64,000 nt of DNA from Cladocopium goreaui (taxonomy: Eukaryota; Sar; Dinophyceae; Suessiales; Symbiodiniaceae): the NCBI GenBank assembly GCA_947184155.2, contig CAMXCT020002734.1, forward strand, positions 1 through 64,000, in the 5' to 3' direction. The first letter of the stretch is position 1. The number at the start of each line of letters is the position of its first letter. The translations under genes were made by a program, and so were the position numbers. Below the pieces are notes generated by a model. The model made no database searches and was not told where the DNA came from. It worked only from the letters and a program-made list of their open reading frames with translations. Shown here piece after piece: positions 22,381 through 32,280 of this stretch.

Positions 22381-23198
22381 TTTATTCACGTCGCTTCGCG
22401 ACGGCAACCGCCCGCACCGCATCGTTGGGCAGCCGCTCGTAACTGCCAATGATGTCGGCCATTGAGACCAAAATCATCCGAAAGTACCGATTGTCGGAAA
22501 AAAAAACGCGAAGAATTTGATAGCCATGTATAGCGGACCAACACAGTTCAAAAAATAACGAAAAACATGAAAAAACGGCGAAATTGCTCTTATTTAGAGT
22601 GTTTTTGCGCGGTGAGAAGCAGAAACCACTGCAAATACCATGGTTTTCGAGGGTCAGGTGGCCAAAAACACTGTAATTTACAGTGTTTTTTTAACCAACG
22701 TCAAAAAACACTGGTATTTACGATGTTTTCATTCACACCGTAACATAAAACAGCGTAATTTACGAGGTTTTTGGAAGTTTTGAAGCTAGCCGTCAAGCAT
22801 GCAGAAAACAGAAAAACACTGTAAAAACCAGTGTTTCTGCTATCACAAAACGACGAAAATCAGTCCGAAAACGGGTCCAAAAACTCAAAAATCCGCCTCC
22901 GGGCCAGGCCACCTGCGGAACCGCAAAAAAAGATGTTGCAAACCAAAAAATTGAGGTCAAAAAGTTGAAAAACACGGGTTTTTTTCACTTTTCGCTTGCC
23001 GATTTTGGACGGGCGCGTTCACGAACAGGTGTCTTCCGTACTGTTTTTTACAGTGTTTTTTGAAGGCGAGCGTCACGACCTATCAAAAACAGGAGGTTTT
23101 GGACGAATAATGGCCCCCCCCCCCCAGGTAAACCTGTAACCTTTTTACGAGTGCCATCCGGAAGATCACGCCCCAGCACCTTCGGTGCGGGCGGATTT
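22381..23198. repeat. 818-bp dispersed repeat, copy 2
   Basis: Matches 4482-5299 end to end. Differences include a shorter A run, one extra T, ggcctgcgg/ctccgg changes and a paired G/C to C/G change in a small hairpin (22589 and 22597). Confidence 0.9.
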
Positions 23199-24024
23199 TG
23201 TGGATTTTGAGCTGACAAAACAATGGGAATCCTTAGTAAGATCACATGTGCTGGCCAGAATCACTGGATAGGGATGTAGCTGTTGACACTATCAGCACCG
23301 AGGTTTCAATCATGCACTTAGCGGAGGATATAGCTGAGAATGACAACAATGATATGGGATAGAAAAACCAGAAAAACGATAGGAGAAACAACTTAAACTT
23401 TGTCAAGGAAGCCATACCGATTGGGATAGCTGCTTAGAGGCTATGATGAATTAGGCCATGTATGGCCTACCCTATGGCTGGCACCACAGTCCTGGAAGTT
23501 TTGAGGACAGTTGGCACAGCATCTACAAACTACCAGCGCAGAACCTGTCGGCAGGTTTATCTTCCTAGTGTTTTATCAACGAATGAGCCATGGCGAAAAA
23601 AAAACAGGAGTGTTTTTGGGTTGGACTACCATTCTGCCAGATTTCTATTTAGTTTACATAGTGCTTTGTTAACTCCATCTCTATTTTGCCTATTTCTATT
23701 ATACCCCTAACATCCCAAGCCCCAGCATACAGTCTGATTCTTGTTCCGTAATTGACCATAAATGACCACACATATAGAATGAGATAAACTCCATTAATGA
23801 CAATATCAAATTCATACACCTTTCTGGTGTCATCATACATGGCTTGCTTGAAGATCCATCATTTAGTTGATTTTCCCAGCTATAAACCTCCATTTATCGG
23901 GGAAATTCCAGCCATGTTGACACCAAAAGTTCGACATCACGAGACAAAAGACGAAACTGTTGAAGCGCCATTGGGTTTATGGTATATCGAAATAATCCTA
24001 CTATATTCATAGTAATAGAACTAT

Positions 24025-24139
24025 TACCCTCTGGTTATGACTAACATAGCCATTGTATAGATGGCCCATAGAAATAGATGGTCTACCGTTCTTAAAAATG
24101 GGTGATCTTTCCATGGCTATGTTAAATAAGCAGATGGTA
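24025..24139 (-). mobile_element. TIR-1 element (diverged)
   Basis: Left end taccctctggttatgac, right end decayed to gcagatggta. Closely related to the 36291 copy (ggttatgactaacatagcca). Confidence 0.75.
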
Positions 24140-24550
24140 TATTTATAGTAATAGAACTATTAACCAACTATAGTAGGATTAATATATCTAAATACATTAA
24201 AATGTTGTAAACCAACTTGTGACTTCAGCAAGTAGTTCAACAACGTTTTGGGATTTAAACCACCGAACATCGGCGGGATGTGATCCGAACATCGATGGGG
24301 AGTTGCTGTTGATCACTCTTGGATGGACGAGGAAGATATCGATTGGGCGACTATATAGAAGCCAAGAAACATACCCGGAGGGGCAATCAAACATGGCTTG
24401 CTGGAAAAGAATCGACTTATTGCGATGTATATAATTCCCATTACATCCTCCATTGATCTCCATGGTTTTTGGGGTTTTACCAGCGATGTTTGACACCGAA
24501 GGGTATCTGGGGGGTCCCGCATTTGATGATTCAGGATTTCACGGACTTTT

Positions 24551-24660
24551 ACACCCTCTGATCTAAGACTTTGCTATGGAAAATGGGCCATTTTATAGAT
24601 GAGTTACCTATTAAACTATCAAACATGGTGATTTTCCATAGCGATAGTAGATTACGGGAC
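24551..24660 (-). mobile_element. TIR-1 element (degenerate)
   Basis: caccctctgatc left end and the body gattttccatagcg. The right end is lost. Confidence 0.55.
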
Positions 24661-24850
24661 TGGAATGGCACTGAATATATCATTTTTGTGAACTAGTAGA
24701 ACCAACTGGACAAGGATATTTTAAACTTAGGTGGCAAGACAGATCCCTTGATGGATTTGTTTCTTAAAGATGGCCTTGTTCTATCTTGTTCTACCGGATG
24801 TGGCTCGCCGCCCCCCGGGCCCCAGGGACCCCCAGAGACCCCTTCGCCAG

Positions 24851-24880
24851 GAGCAGCAGAGGGCAGCCGACGAGCAGGCC
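24851..24880 (+). CDS. Candidate coiled-coil exon (30 nt)
   Basis: After ccttcgccag the + strand reads EQQRAADEQA up to the donor-like GTCAAG, phase 0 at both ends. Upstream, the same frame continues through a Pro/Arg-rich GC-rich stretch from about 24797, so the exon may be longer. Confidence 0.45.
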
Positions 24881-24963
24881 GTCAAGAGATGGATTGTACA
24901 CCCATATTAGTGGATGGCCATCAATCCATTAGTAGGGATATATATATATATAAACAGGATTCG

Positions 24964-25048
24964 TAAAATGGGGGATCCTCAAAATCATAGGTTCAATACT
25001 AAAATTGTCTAATGACTTGGATGATTTGGGGGTGCCCCTATTTTAGGA
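24964..25048 (+). mobile_element. TIR-3 element
   Basis: Ends taaaatgggggatcc and ggtgcccctattttag, with the body ataggttcaatactaaaat shared with 36417-36503. Confidence 0.65.
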
Positions 25049-25323
25049 CCCCAATTCTGCTTGGATTCCCATGGGGATGGATGTCCATCAACTATTTCTC
25101 ACCTGGAAAAATTATCGAGTTTGTGAGTTCATGTGGGGATTCTTATGTATATCCATTCTAACTATCATGGATGATTTACATATTATATCCATTGTAAGAT
25201 TCTGCATTGTGAGTTGTTTATTGGATTCTTGGTCAAGTTCAGGTTGTGGATACCACAACCTTTTGGGTGAGTCGTCACTTTCCCGTGTCGAATTTCTCGT
25301 CGAGTTTCTTGTCAATCTCCAAG

Positions 25324-25356
25324 GTGGCTGCGGCCAAAGCAGAGGCAAAGGGCTGG
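25324..25356 (+). CDS. Candidate coiled-coil exon (33 nt)
   Basis: After caatctccaag the + strand reads VAAAKAEAKGW up to GTAAAG, phase 0 at both ends. The frame is open on both sides (25246-25428). Alternative borders exist. Confidence 0.4.
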
Positions 25357-25482
25357 GTAAAGTGCAGGGTTTTGGTGGTGAATGGATCAGTTGCCACTTT
25401 GAACGGCCAACCCATTGAACATAACTAATTGATAGTTGGACATTTCACATACTATATATTTGATCAATGGCCATTTCAGGAT

Positions 25483-25587
25483 CCTAAATTGGAGGTATCT
25501 ACCATATATAAGGCCTATGTAAGGCCTATGTAAGGGAATATCCCCAGAAAATATGGCCTTAAAAAGGTACAGTACCTCCATTTTAGG
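25483..25587 (+). mobile_element. TIR-3-like element
   Basis: Inverted ends cctaaattggaggtatct and agtacctccattttagg flank a body with aaggcctatgt repeats. Confidence 0.6.
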
Positions 25588-26313
25588 ATCCTGAATTTCC
25601 CATTGATTTGAGAATCACATCAACTTTTTAAGGGATAAAACTGGGGTTCATGGGTTCATGACGATTAATTTCTGTAGCCATTCGCCCTGGAGATTGCTGT
25701 GCCCACACAAAACTGATGTGAACAATGTTTCTGTTCGAAAATGGGTACTGCTAGCCATAATATGGACTGAATATATCGATTGCGACGAAGTATGCAAATT
25801 CAGTATGCGCCAACGAACATCTCTACCCCGAAGAGCACAGTCTTTGGGTATTACACTCCAACACCTCAGAATCTTTACGTCAAAGATGTTCGCTGCAGAA
25901 TTCACAAAAACCAAAAGAACAAAGTCACCCATCGTCGTTCTGGTTCCAGGCGGAAGAACACAGGATGTCGGGATTATATATTATATCCTTGGAAATTATG
26001 TTTTTTTTTCACATTTTATAACCAGCTCAAAAAGCCAAATTTCAGTAACCTCAAGTGTTGACTTGACGCCACGCAGAGATGTCTGGTGGATCCCTTTGGG
26101 ACGTGACGAATGGCCACATTCCATAAACCATTGGTCAATCATTTCGATACCAGTTTTCCATAGTTTCCCTTAGCTTTTTCCCACCCATGTTGGGTATTTG
26201 ATACGAATGTCATTTCTTTGTATCTTTCAATCCTTTTTTTTCCCCCATGATATATCCATATGGAATCTATAGCATCCATAGATTTTCCACTGGTTTTTTC
26301 CCTCTCCGACCAG
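25588..26313. other. No firm gene; long open frames at 25658-26173
   Basis: A 171-codon + frame (MTINFCSHSPWRLLCPHKTD...) is open but lacks any recognisable motif. Other frames across 25780-26061 and the minus strand are open too, so coding is unproven. Confidence 0.3.
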
Positions 26314-26398
26314 GCGGATGCCCTTCGCAAGGCCATGGACACCTTGGAGACGGAGAAGGCGGCGGCGGCAGAAGCTGCGCAGGAGGAGAGCGGAACTG
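26314..26398 (+). CDS. Candidate coiled-coil exon (85 nt)
   Basis: A strong island. After a long pyrimidine tract and ctccgaccag the + strand reads ADALRKAMDTLETEKAAAAE followed by AAQEESGT, up to GTGATT (26399) or GTGATC (26412). Heptad-like A/L/M spacing and high GC. It is followed at once by the TA array. Antisense frames are open but read Ser/Ala low complexity. Confidence 0.55.
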
Positions 26399-26469
26399 GT
26401 GATTTGAAGAGGTGATCGATGGAGATCATCCCAATGGTCAGTTTTTGCAGAGATCTTATGCATCTCTTA

Positions 26470-27775
26470 TACATAATATATATAATTATATATACATACT
26501 ATATATACTATATATACTATATATACTATATATACATACTTTATAATATATACTATATATATACACTGTATAATATATACTATATATATATATACTATAT
26601 ATATACTATATATATACATACTATATATACTATATATATATGTACTATATATATATACTATATATATACTATATATATAGTATACTATATATAGTATACT
26701 ATATATAGTATACTATATATACTATATATACTATATAATATATACTATATATATATGTACTATATATATAGTATATATATACTATATATATACTATATAT
26801 ATACTATATATATACACTATATATATATACACTATATATACTATATCTATACTATATATATACTACATATATATATACTATATATATACTATATCTATAC
26901 TATATATATACTATATATATATACTATATATATATACTATATATACTATATATATACATACTATATATATATACTATATATATATACTATATATATACTA
27001 TATATATATATACTATATATATACTATATATATACTATATATATACTATATATATACTATATATATACTATATATATACTATATATAAATTCTATAAATA
27101 TATACTATATATACACTATATATACTATATATATACACTATATATATACTATACATATACTATATATATACTATATATATACTATATATATTATACTATA
27201 TATATACTATTATATATATACTATATATATACTATATATATACTATTATGTATATACTAGATATATATACTATATTTACTATATATATACTATACATATA
27301 CTATATATATACACTATATATATACACTATACATATACTATATATATAATATATTACTATATATATACTATTATATATATACTATATATATATACACTAT
27401 ATATACACTATATATATACACTATATATACACTATATATACACTATATATAAACTATATATATACTATATATATACACTATATATATACACTATATATAT
27501 ACTATATATATAGTATATATAGTATACATACATACTATATATACTATATAGTTTATATATATACTATATATATAGTGTATATGTATACTATATATATAGT
27601 GTATATGTATACTGTATATATAGTGTATATGTATACTATATATATAGTATATATATACTATATATATACACTATATGTATACTATATATATACTATATAT
27701 ATACTATATATATAATTATACACTATATATATACTATACATATATATATACTATATATATACACTATAATATATA
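26470..27775. repeat. 1.3-kb tatatactata array
   Basis: Almost pure T/A with periodic C (or G on the other strand). Mostly actatatat units. Between about 26680-26705 and 27500-27660 the unit flips to its complement (tatagtat), so the array is locally palindromic. Tyr/Ile-rich frames up to 252 codons are artefacts. Confidence 0.95.
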
Positions 27776-27786
27776 CAGATGATCAG

Positions 27787-27828
27787 TTTGCTTTGAAATC
27801 TATCACCACGGGCACGGAGGAGGCGAAG
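27787..27828 (+). CDS. Candidate coiled-coil exon (42 nt)
   Basis: At the right edge of the TA array. After gatcag the + strand reads FALKSITTGTEEAK up to the donor GTGATC, phase 0 at both ends. The frame stays open and equally charged downstream (VIRGAVEELKKKLQDRDG), so a longer exon ending near 27880 is just as likely. Confidence 0.5.
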
Positions 27829-27899
27829 GTGATCCGCGGGGCCGTGGAAGAACTGAAGAAGAAGTTGCAGGACAGGGATGGTGCTTCGCCACTGGTTCA

Positions 27900-28000
27900 C
27901 AGTGGTTCATTCTGGTTGATAATTGTTAATAATGGTTGGTAATGGTTGATAATGGGTAATAATTGTTAGTAATGGCTAATAATGTTGGTAAGACAATAAT
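27900..28000 (+). repeat. ggttaataatggt imperfect repeats
   Basis: Degenerate repeats of ggttgataatggttaataat, returning at 28230-28300. Confidence 0.75.
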
Positions 28001-28122
28001 AAATTAACCATCCCCCAGTGATCACAATTTTTATAGGTTCTATAAACCATTCCAAATGGGTGGTTTATGGCATTGTTTTACCCACATTAATGGTTTCATG
28101 ATTAATGGTCACTAATGGTCAG

Positions 28123-28226
28123 TCCCCTCACATCAAACACCCCATTGATTATGCTTCCAATTCAGTGGAAATTACTTACTAAACCATTGTTTCGTTTGGG
28201 GGTGTTTAATATTAGAGGGGGTGTAA
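28123..28226 (+). mobile_element. Short inverted-repeat element (TIR-5)
   Basis: Ends cccctcacatcaaacacccc and ggggtgtttaatattagagg are imperfect reverse complements. A right half also occurs at 57535-57582. Confidence 0.55.
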
Positions 28227-28370
28227 TTATGGTTCATAATGGTTATTATAATGGTTATGGTTATAATGATTGTTAATAATGATTAATACTGGTTAATCAT
28301 GGCTAAATCTATGGAACGTACTTGAAATATAACCAAGAAGGCTGTGTATGAATAATGGGATGAATACTGA

Positions 28371-28432
28371 TAACCCTCTGTTTTTTGATGTAGCCATGGA
28401 CAATGTCTATTTTTGATAGGCAAATCATAAAT
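28371..28432 (+). mobile_element. TIR-1 fragment
   Basis: Left end taaccctctg and part of the body (ccatggacaatgtctatttt). Confidence 0.45.
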
Positions 28433-28632
28433 CAATGACAGTTTTCGAGCACTTTGCAACAGGAATTATTAAAAGCCAACGGGTCATGACTCTGATCATA
28501 GTATTTAAACATATTTCATCCCAACCAGATCCCAACCAAATGGTCACCATATGTCATCATCATCATCATCATCATCAACTTTTCGGGGCCCGAATACCAA
28601 TCGTCACAAAATGGGTGCCGAATCGCTCGCAG

Positions 28633-28700
28633 CGCCGGAAAAGGAGCTGCTGAAAGACGGGGAAGAGAGGCCAGAAACGAATTCAACGTCAATTGAGGGT
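28633..28700 (+). CDS. Weak coiled-coil exon candidate
   Basis: After cgctcgcag the + strand reads APEKELLKDGEERPETNSTS in a frame open from 28551 to a stop at 28757. No clear donor. Confidence 0.3.
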
Positions 28701-28757
28701 TTCACCATTCGAAAAATTGGTTTCTCCGAAAAAGGGGTACCAAAATTACATTTTTAG

Positions 28758-29147
28758 TCGGGAAACTGATGATACATAGACCATGTGTTTTTTGTTATCT
28801 TATTTTGAGACAAAACCCAAATTGCGGATACCAATGTGTGAAACACCATAAATGATGGCTCCCTTGGACTCCCTGAACTCATTCAAAATGAAAATTGTCA
28901 TTGATTAACTTGGGAAGTAATGTCCGCCCAACCAGTAGAACTGCAAGTTTGGAAGCCCAAACTGGCCATATCCAACTGGAACAATATCCTGGGGACGCTA
29001 TGTTCTTACAATTTCCGAGGACCATCTTGTTAGATTTTCCTCTTGAGGCCATATGTAACCATCTTGCTCTCGATGACTTCGACTAAAACTTTGAACTGGA
29101 ATCTCATGATCTCCGTGGTATTTTAGTTGTATCCATCTCACATCATA
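28758..29147. other. No gene recognised
   Basis: Short frames only. Confidence 0.5.
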
Positions 29148-29164
29148 AGTAGATAAACATATTT

Positions 29165-29310
29165 CATATACGTACTGTCCATATATATATATAAATACAT
29201 AGAATTACATAGACATATGTAAATGCTTAACGTGTACACACACATATATATATATATACACGTATATACACATATGTATATGTATATACAAATAATATAT
29301 ATATATATAG
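29165..29310. repeat. TA/TG microsatellite left of the mobile-element block
   Basis: tatatatataaatac, cacacacatatatat and tatgtatatgtatatac runs. Confidence 0.9.
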
Positions 29311-29317
29311 TGTTTGG

Positions 29318-29596
29318 TTGCACGGCCGCTATCCCACCGTAGGTATCTGTTTGCCGATGTCCTCTGATGAAAGCCATGATGAAAGCCAATCGCCACAGAG
29401 TCCCTTATCGCCTGGCGCCAGGTGGACGGACAAGTGCGAGGACTGCACGGCAGCTTGCGCAGAGGGGTGCATCACTTATTCTGTGCAAGCTGTCGTGGCA
29501 ATCCTCATGGTGCTCTCCTTCCCCTTCATGGCGATATGGTTCAGTTGCATCAAACCTCTCGCGGACGGATTCGAAGATTGGTGGAAGAGGAAGTAA
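29318..29596 (+). CDS. Small membrane ORF at the 5' end of the mobile element
   Basis: 92 codons. The N-terminal third is rich in Ser/Asp/Glu/Pro (SSDESHDESQSPQSPLSPG). A Cys-containing segment follows (CEDCTAACAEGC). Next comes one strong hydrophobic stretch around residues 57-77 (VVAILMVLSFPFMAIWF), then a basic end, DWWKRK. This suggests a single-pass membrane peptide. The last codons overlap a perfect donor sequence GTAAGT (29594), so the segment could also be an exon. Other frames overlap, but this one has the only coherent hydrophobic profile. Function unknown. Confidence 0.45.
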   Translation: MHGRYPTVGICLPMSSDESHDESQSPQSPLSPGARWTDKCEDCTAACAEGCITYSVQAVVAILMVLSFPFMAIWFSCIKPLADGFEDWWKRK

Positions 29597-29754
29597 GTGC
29601 CCTACTCGCACCAAAGACACGGTATCCGCTACCGAGGATTCCATGCAAGCCCTGTTCTATTGCGGTTCTGCAGACCAACCGCTAGCCCTGGATGAGTTTG
29701 CTGTCGTGATTGATTATTTCAAGGTTCACCGACCGCAGATCAAAGGCCGGTTCA

Positions 29755-30237
29755 ATGAGCTGGACGGTGGCTCAGGCACAGAATGCGCGGCTGAAGCTAC
29801 ATCGCTCATGGACCCAATACATCGACGAGTCAGTCAAGCTTTGGAGAACTTTCGCAACAGACTTCGCGAACAAGGATGCAGAGATGGCGAAAAAAGTCAC
29901 GGAAGCCAAAGAGGCTGTCCAGGAGGCAAAAAAGAAGTACGACACTGCGAAAGAAGACAACGATCGACAAGACGCAGCGAACATCGAGGATGTAGAGGAG
30001 ATTTCGGATGGGATGGAGGACGAGCCGACCGACAAGATGGCTACGGCAGAAGAGATCCAGGCCAACATCAACACGATGTTGGACAACCTGGAGGTCCTTC
30101 GAGCTCGACCTGCACAAGAGCAATCCGAACATGCCAACAAGAAGCAACGTACAGATCCAGGAGACGATGGGGAACTACCTGGACAGCATGGCTTTGGGGC
30201 TTCTGCTCTCAAGCCTTTTGGTGCGCCCGGCAAATAG
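29755..30237 (+). CDS. Gag-like coiled-coil ORF
   Basis: The frame opens at 29710; I prefer the ATG at 29755 (MSWTVAQAQNARLKLHRSW). It encodes a helical, charged protein with a coiled-coil core (AKKVTEAKEAVQEAKKKYDT), an acidic middle (IEDVEEISDGMEDEP), a second helix (EEIQANINTMLDNLEVL) and a basic patch, KKQRTDPG. From memory this resembles the first ORF of retroelement-like polyproteins common in dinoflagellate genomes; I could not check this. After the TAG at 30235 the same frame continues TKGRRFAKGYKRG, so the stop may be a decay mutation. The next conserved segment is in the -1 frame. Confidence 0.55.
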   Translation: MSWTVAQAQNARLKLHRSWTQYIDESVKLWRTFATDFANKDAEMAKKVTEAKEAVQEAKKKYDTAKEDNDRQDAANIEDVEEISDGMEDEPTDKMATAEEIQANINTMLDNLEVLRARPAQEQSEHANKKQRTDPGDDGELPGQHGFGASALKPFGAPGK

Positions 30238-30239
30238 AC

Positions 30240-31310
30240 CAAAGGACGGAGGTTTGCCAAGGGCTACAAGAGGGGCATTATCATTCTATGGACTATGTGG
30301 TGCATCAATGGACGCACTCCATCATCAATGAATGGAAGGCCAGTATCAACGCTCTTGATCTGGCTTTTGCAATGAGTGAGGCATCTCTACATGGTGAAGC
30401 ATCAAGATCATTTGCACGAGATGAGGCAACACATAGTCGCAAAGGTTTGAGGGTGAAGTTCAACCACAATGTGGAGCTCTATGTGGGCGATGAGCACGAG
30501 CATTTTTTTCAAGGTTGGCGACTTCACTGCAACACACCAGTTCGAGAGGCCAGAATTTTCAGACCATTGCGAAGCCCTCTAGCAGATGAGACATCGTTCA
30601 TGTCCATGGGGACCTTTGACAGAAACAGACCCTTTGGACCTGAAGCACGACATGAGGATAGAATTGCAGACCGTGAGGACGTTGCGATTGACCCAGACAT
30701 TGAGTTTGTAGAAGCAGATGAAGAGGCATACAGCACTGACAATGAGGGTACAGCCAGTACTGGCAGACCAGAGCAAGACTGGTTTGCGACTCTTCTATTT
30801 GCGCTGGATCATCAGCCTATTCCCTTGCGGGTTGACTGGAATGACTTGGAGGACATGCAGCGCAGCGCAGCGCATGTACTTGAGATCAGCAATCACAACC
30901 TCTTCTACTTGCATCATGTGCAACATGCACCACAAGATCTTGTTGACGCCGGTGTGGAAGTTCTTATTGGACATCGTCATGGAGACATCGCTCAAGGATC
31001 ATCCCTTCAGCTTGTTCTTCTTGATGTGGAATTTCATTCTGCTGTTCCAGCAATTCAACATGAGGTGGTGCGCAGAATTGTCAGAATACCCAGACAGATT
31101 GGTCGACTTGCTCTACTACATCGTCTTGGGCTTGCTGCATACTGCCGCAGAACAAAGCAGAACTGCATTCTTTGGTGCAATGGAGAGATCATTTCACATT
31201 ACAGTGCCAGACCCATGGACATCATGCACGGCACCTACCTACGAATTGCTGTTCCACCAGGCGACAACACCATCAACCACATTGGAACCAGGTGCATAGC
31301 CACAGCGTGA
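30240..31310 (+). pseudogene. Mobile-element polyprotein segment 1 (function unknown)
   Basis: A frame open from 29367 to 31310. Its first part only shadows the gag-like ORF; coherent protein starts near 30295 (WTHSIINEWKASINALDLAF). Next come RVKFNHNVELYVGDE, an acidic stretch (EFVEADEEAYSTDNEG), LEISNHNLFYLHHV, the conserved-looking VVRRIVRIPRQIGRLALLHR, and LGLAAYCRRTKQNCILWCNG with YLRIAVPP at the end. It stops at 31308-31310, after which the same protein theme resumes in another frame at 31321, so a frameshift lies near 31290. No reverse transcriptase, integrase or protease motif is visible. Confidence 0.55.
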
Positions 31311-31320
31311 CAGGCATGCA

Positions 31321-31914
31321 CTTTTTGCATTAGGATGGTATGACACAATTGTTGGACAGCCTCTTGTACCACTACGACCAGATGAAGAGGAAGTTGCACT
31401 ACTTCAACGTAAAGTAGGAGTACCGCCTCTACCTGAAAGACCTTGGTTTATCAATGGAGCTGATGAATTTCAGATTGACGCCAATGTTCCTGAAGATCAT
31501 GCAGAAGAAGATGTGGGAGATATCACAAGAGACTACGTCAATCGACTTGACCAAGGAGGACCTGGTGGTATCAATCCTCGTCCGGGCCTGGATGAACAAC
31601 CCGAACGCATTCAAAATCTGGTTGATCAACTTGAAGAACATGGTGGACTTGAAATGGAACAAGAAGGACCAGTTTTGTATGTGAATACATGGTTCCTTAG
31701 CCGTCCAAACCAGCGGCACTGCACTGAATACAGAACAGTGCGTTTGGCAGGCAACTTCAGTCATTGGCACGATCAATTTCTGAGGACGTGGAACGATCTA
31801 CTTGAAGAAGGACAGCCTGTGGACTTCTACATTGTATATCCGCAGCCACCAACCACCAGGATGCAGCCGATGTGTCTCCCACATGTAATTCTGCTACAGA
31901 GAACCATGGAATAG
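31321..31914 (+). pseudogene. Mobile-element polyprotein segment 2
   Basis: Reads LFALGWYDTIVGQPLVPLRP and then an acidic linker. LVDQLEEHGGLEMEQEGPVL follows, then YVNTWFLSRPNQRHCTEYRT, a Trp-rich stretch (NFSHWHDQFLRTWNDLLEEG) and VDFYIVYPQPP with a final HVILLQ. This looks like one folded domain joined by linkers. It is in the frame of the gag-like ORF (30237), one base off segment 1. It ends at TAG 31912, but similar protein continues from 31930, so this is probably a broken polyprotein. Confidence 0.5.
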
Positions 31915-31917
31915 GAG

Positions 31918-32280
31918 AGTCGACCGAGAGCTTACCATGACATTGACGAAGCACTACACATGTTTCTAGTGGACTACCTCGCTGAGCACGCAGAGACGCA
32001 CCTGGAGGGCGCTGATTTTGGAAGTGCGGTACGCGTATGGCTGCTGGATCATGCAATTTCATGGACACGAACGCGAAGCACTCTCATGTTCTTCCGCGAT
32101 ACGCTTTCGGAGACCGATGCGCAGATGTTTCATCCCGGCATGCACAAGATCCAGATGGAGATTGACCAGCTGCTGGGCCTCAGAACCTGGAGCTTTTTGA
32201 GCATGGGCGAGGAGAAGAAAGAGGCCAATCGGGACATCGCTGGCTGTCATCAAGAATGCCATTGGTGGAAGAGCTGGTAG
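31918..32280 (+). pseudogene. Mobile-element polyprotein segment 3
   Basis: Same frame as segment 2 after one stop. Reads DIDEALHMFLVDYLAEHAET, then FGSAVRVWLLDHAISWTRTR and FFRDTLSETDAQMFHPGMHK. Near 32200 the better frame moves by one base (RPIGTSLAVIKNAIGG) and leads into the methyltransferase-like segment. Confidence 0.45.

Larger units (their letters stand above)
23199..24850. other. No firm gene
   Basis: Apart from two TIR-1 copies I see only unsupported frames. One at 23462-23580 reads TVLEVLRTVGTASTNYQRRT before CAG-GTTTAT and could be an exon, but lacks a clear acceptor. Confidence 0.4.

Noticed and set aside
26755-27513. 252-codon Tyr/Ile frame
   Set aside because: Product of the TA array.
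29367-30240. First 290 codons of the 647-codon frame as part of the polyprotein
   Set aside because: Arg/Ser/Gly-rich shadow of the gag-like ORF, which has the coherent helical profile. Only the part after about 30295 looks like protein.
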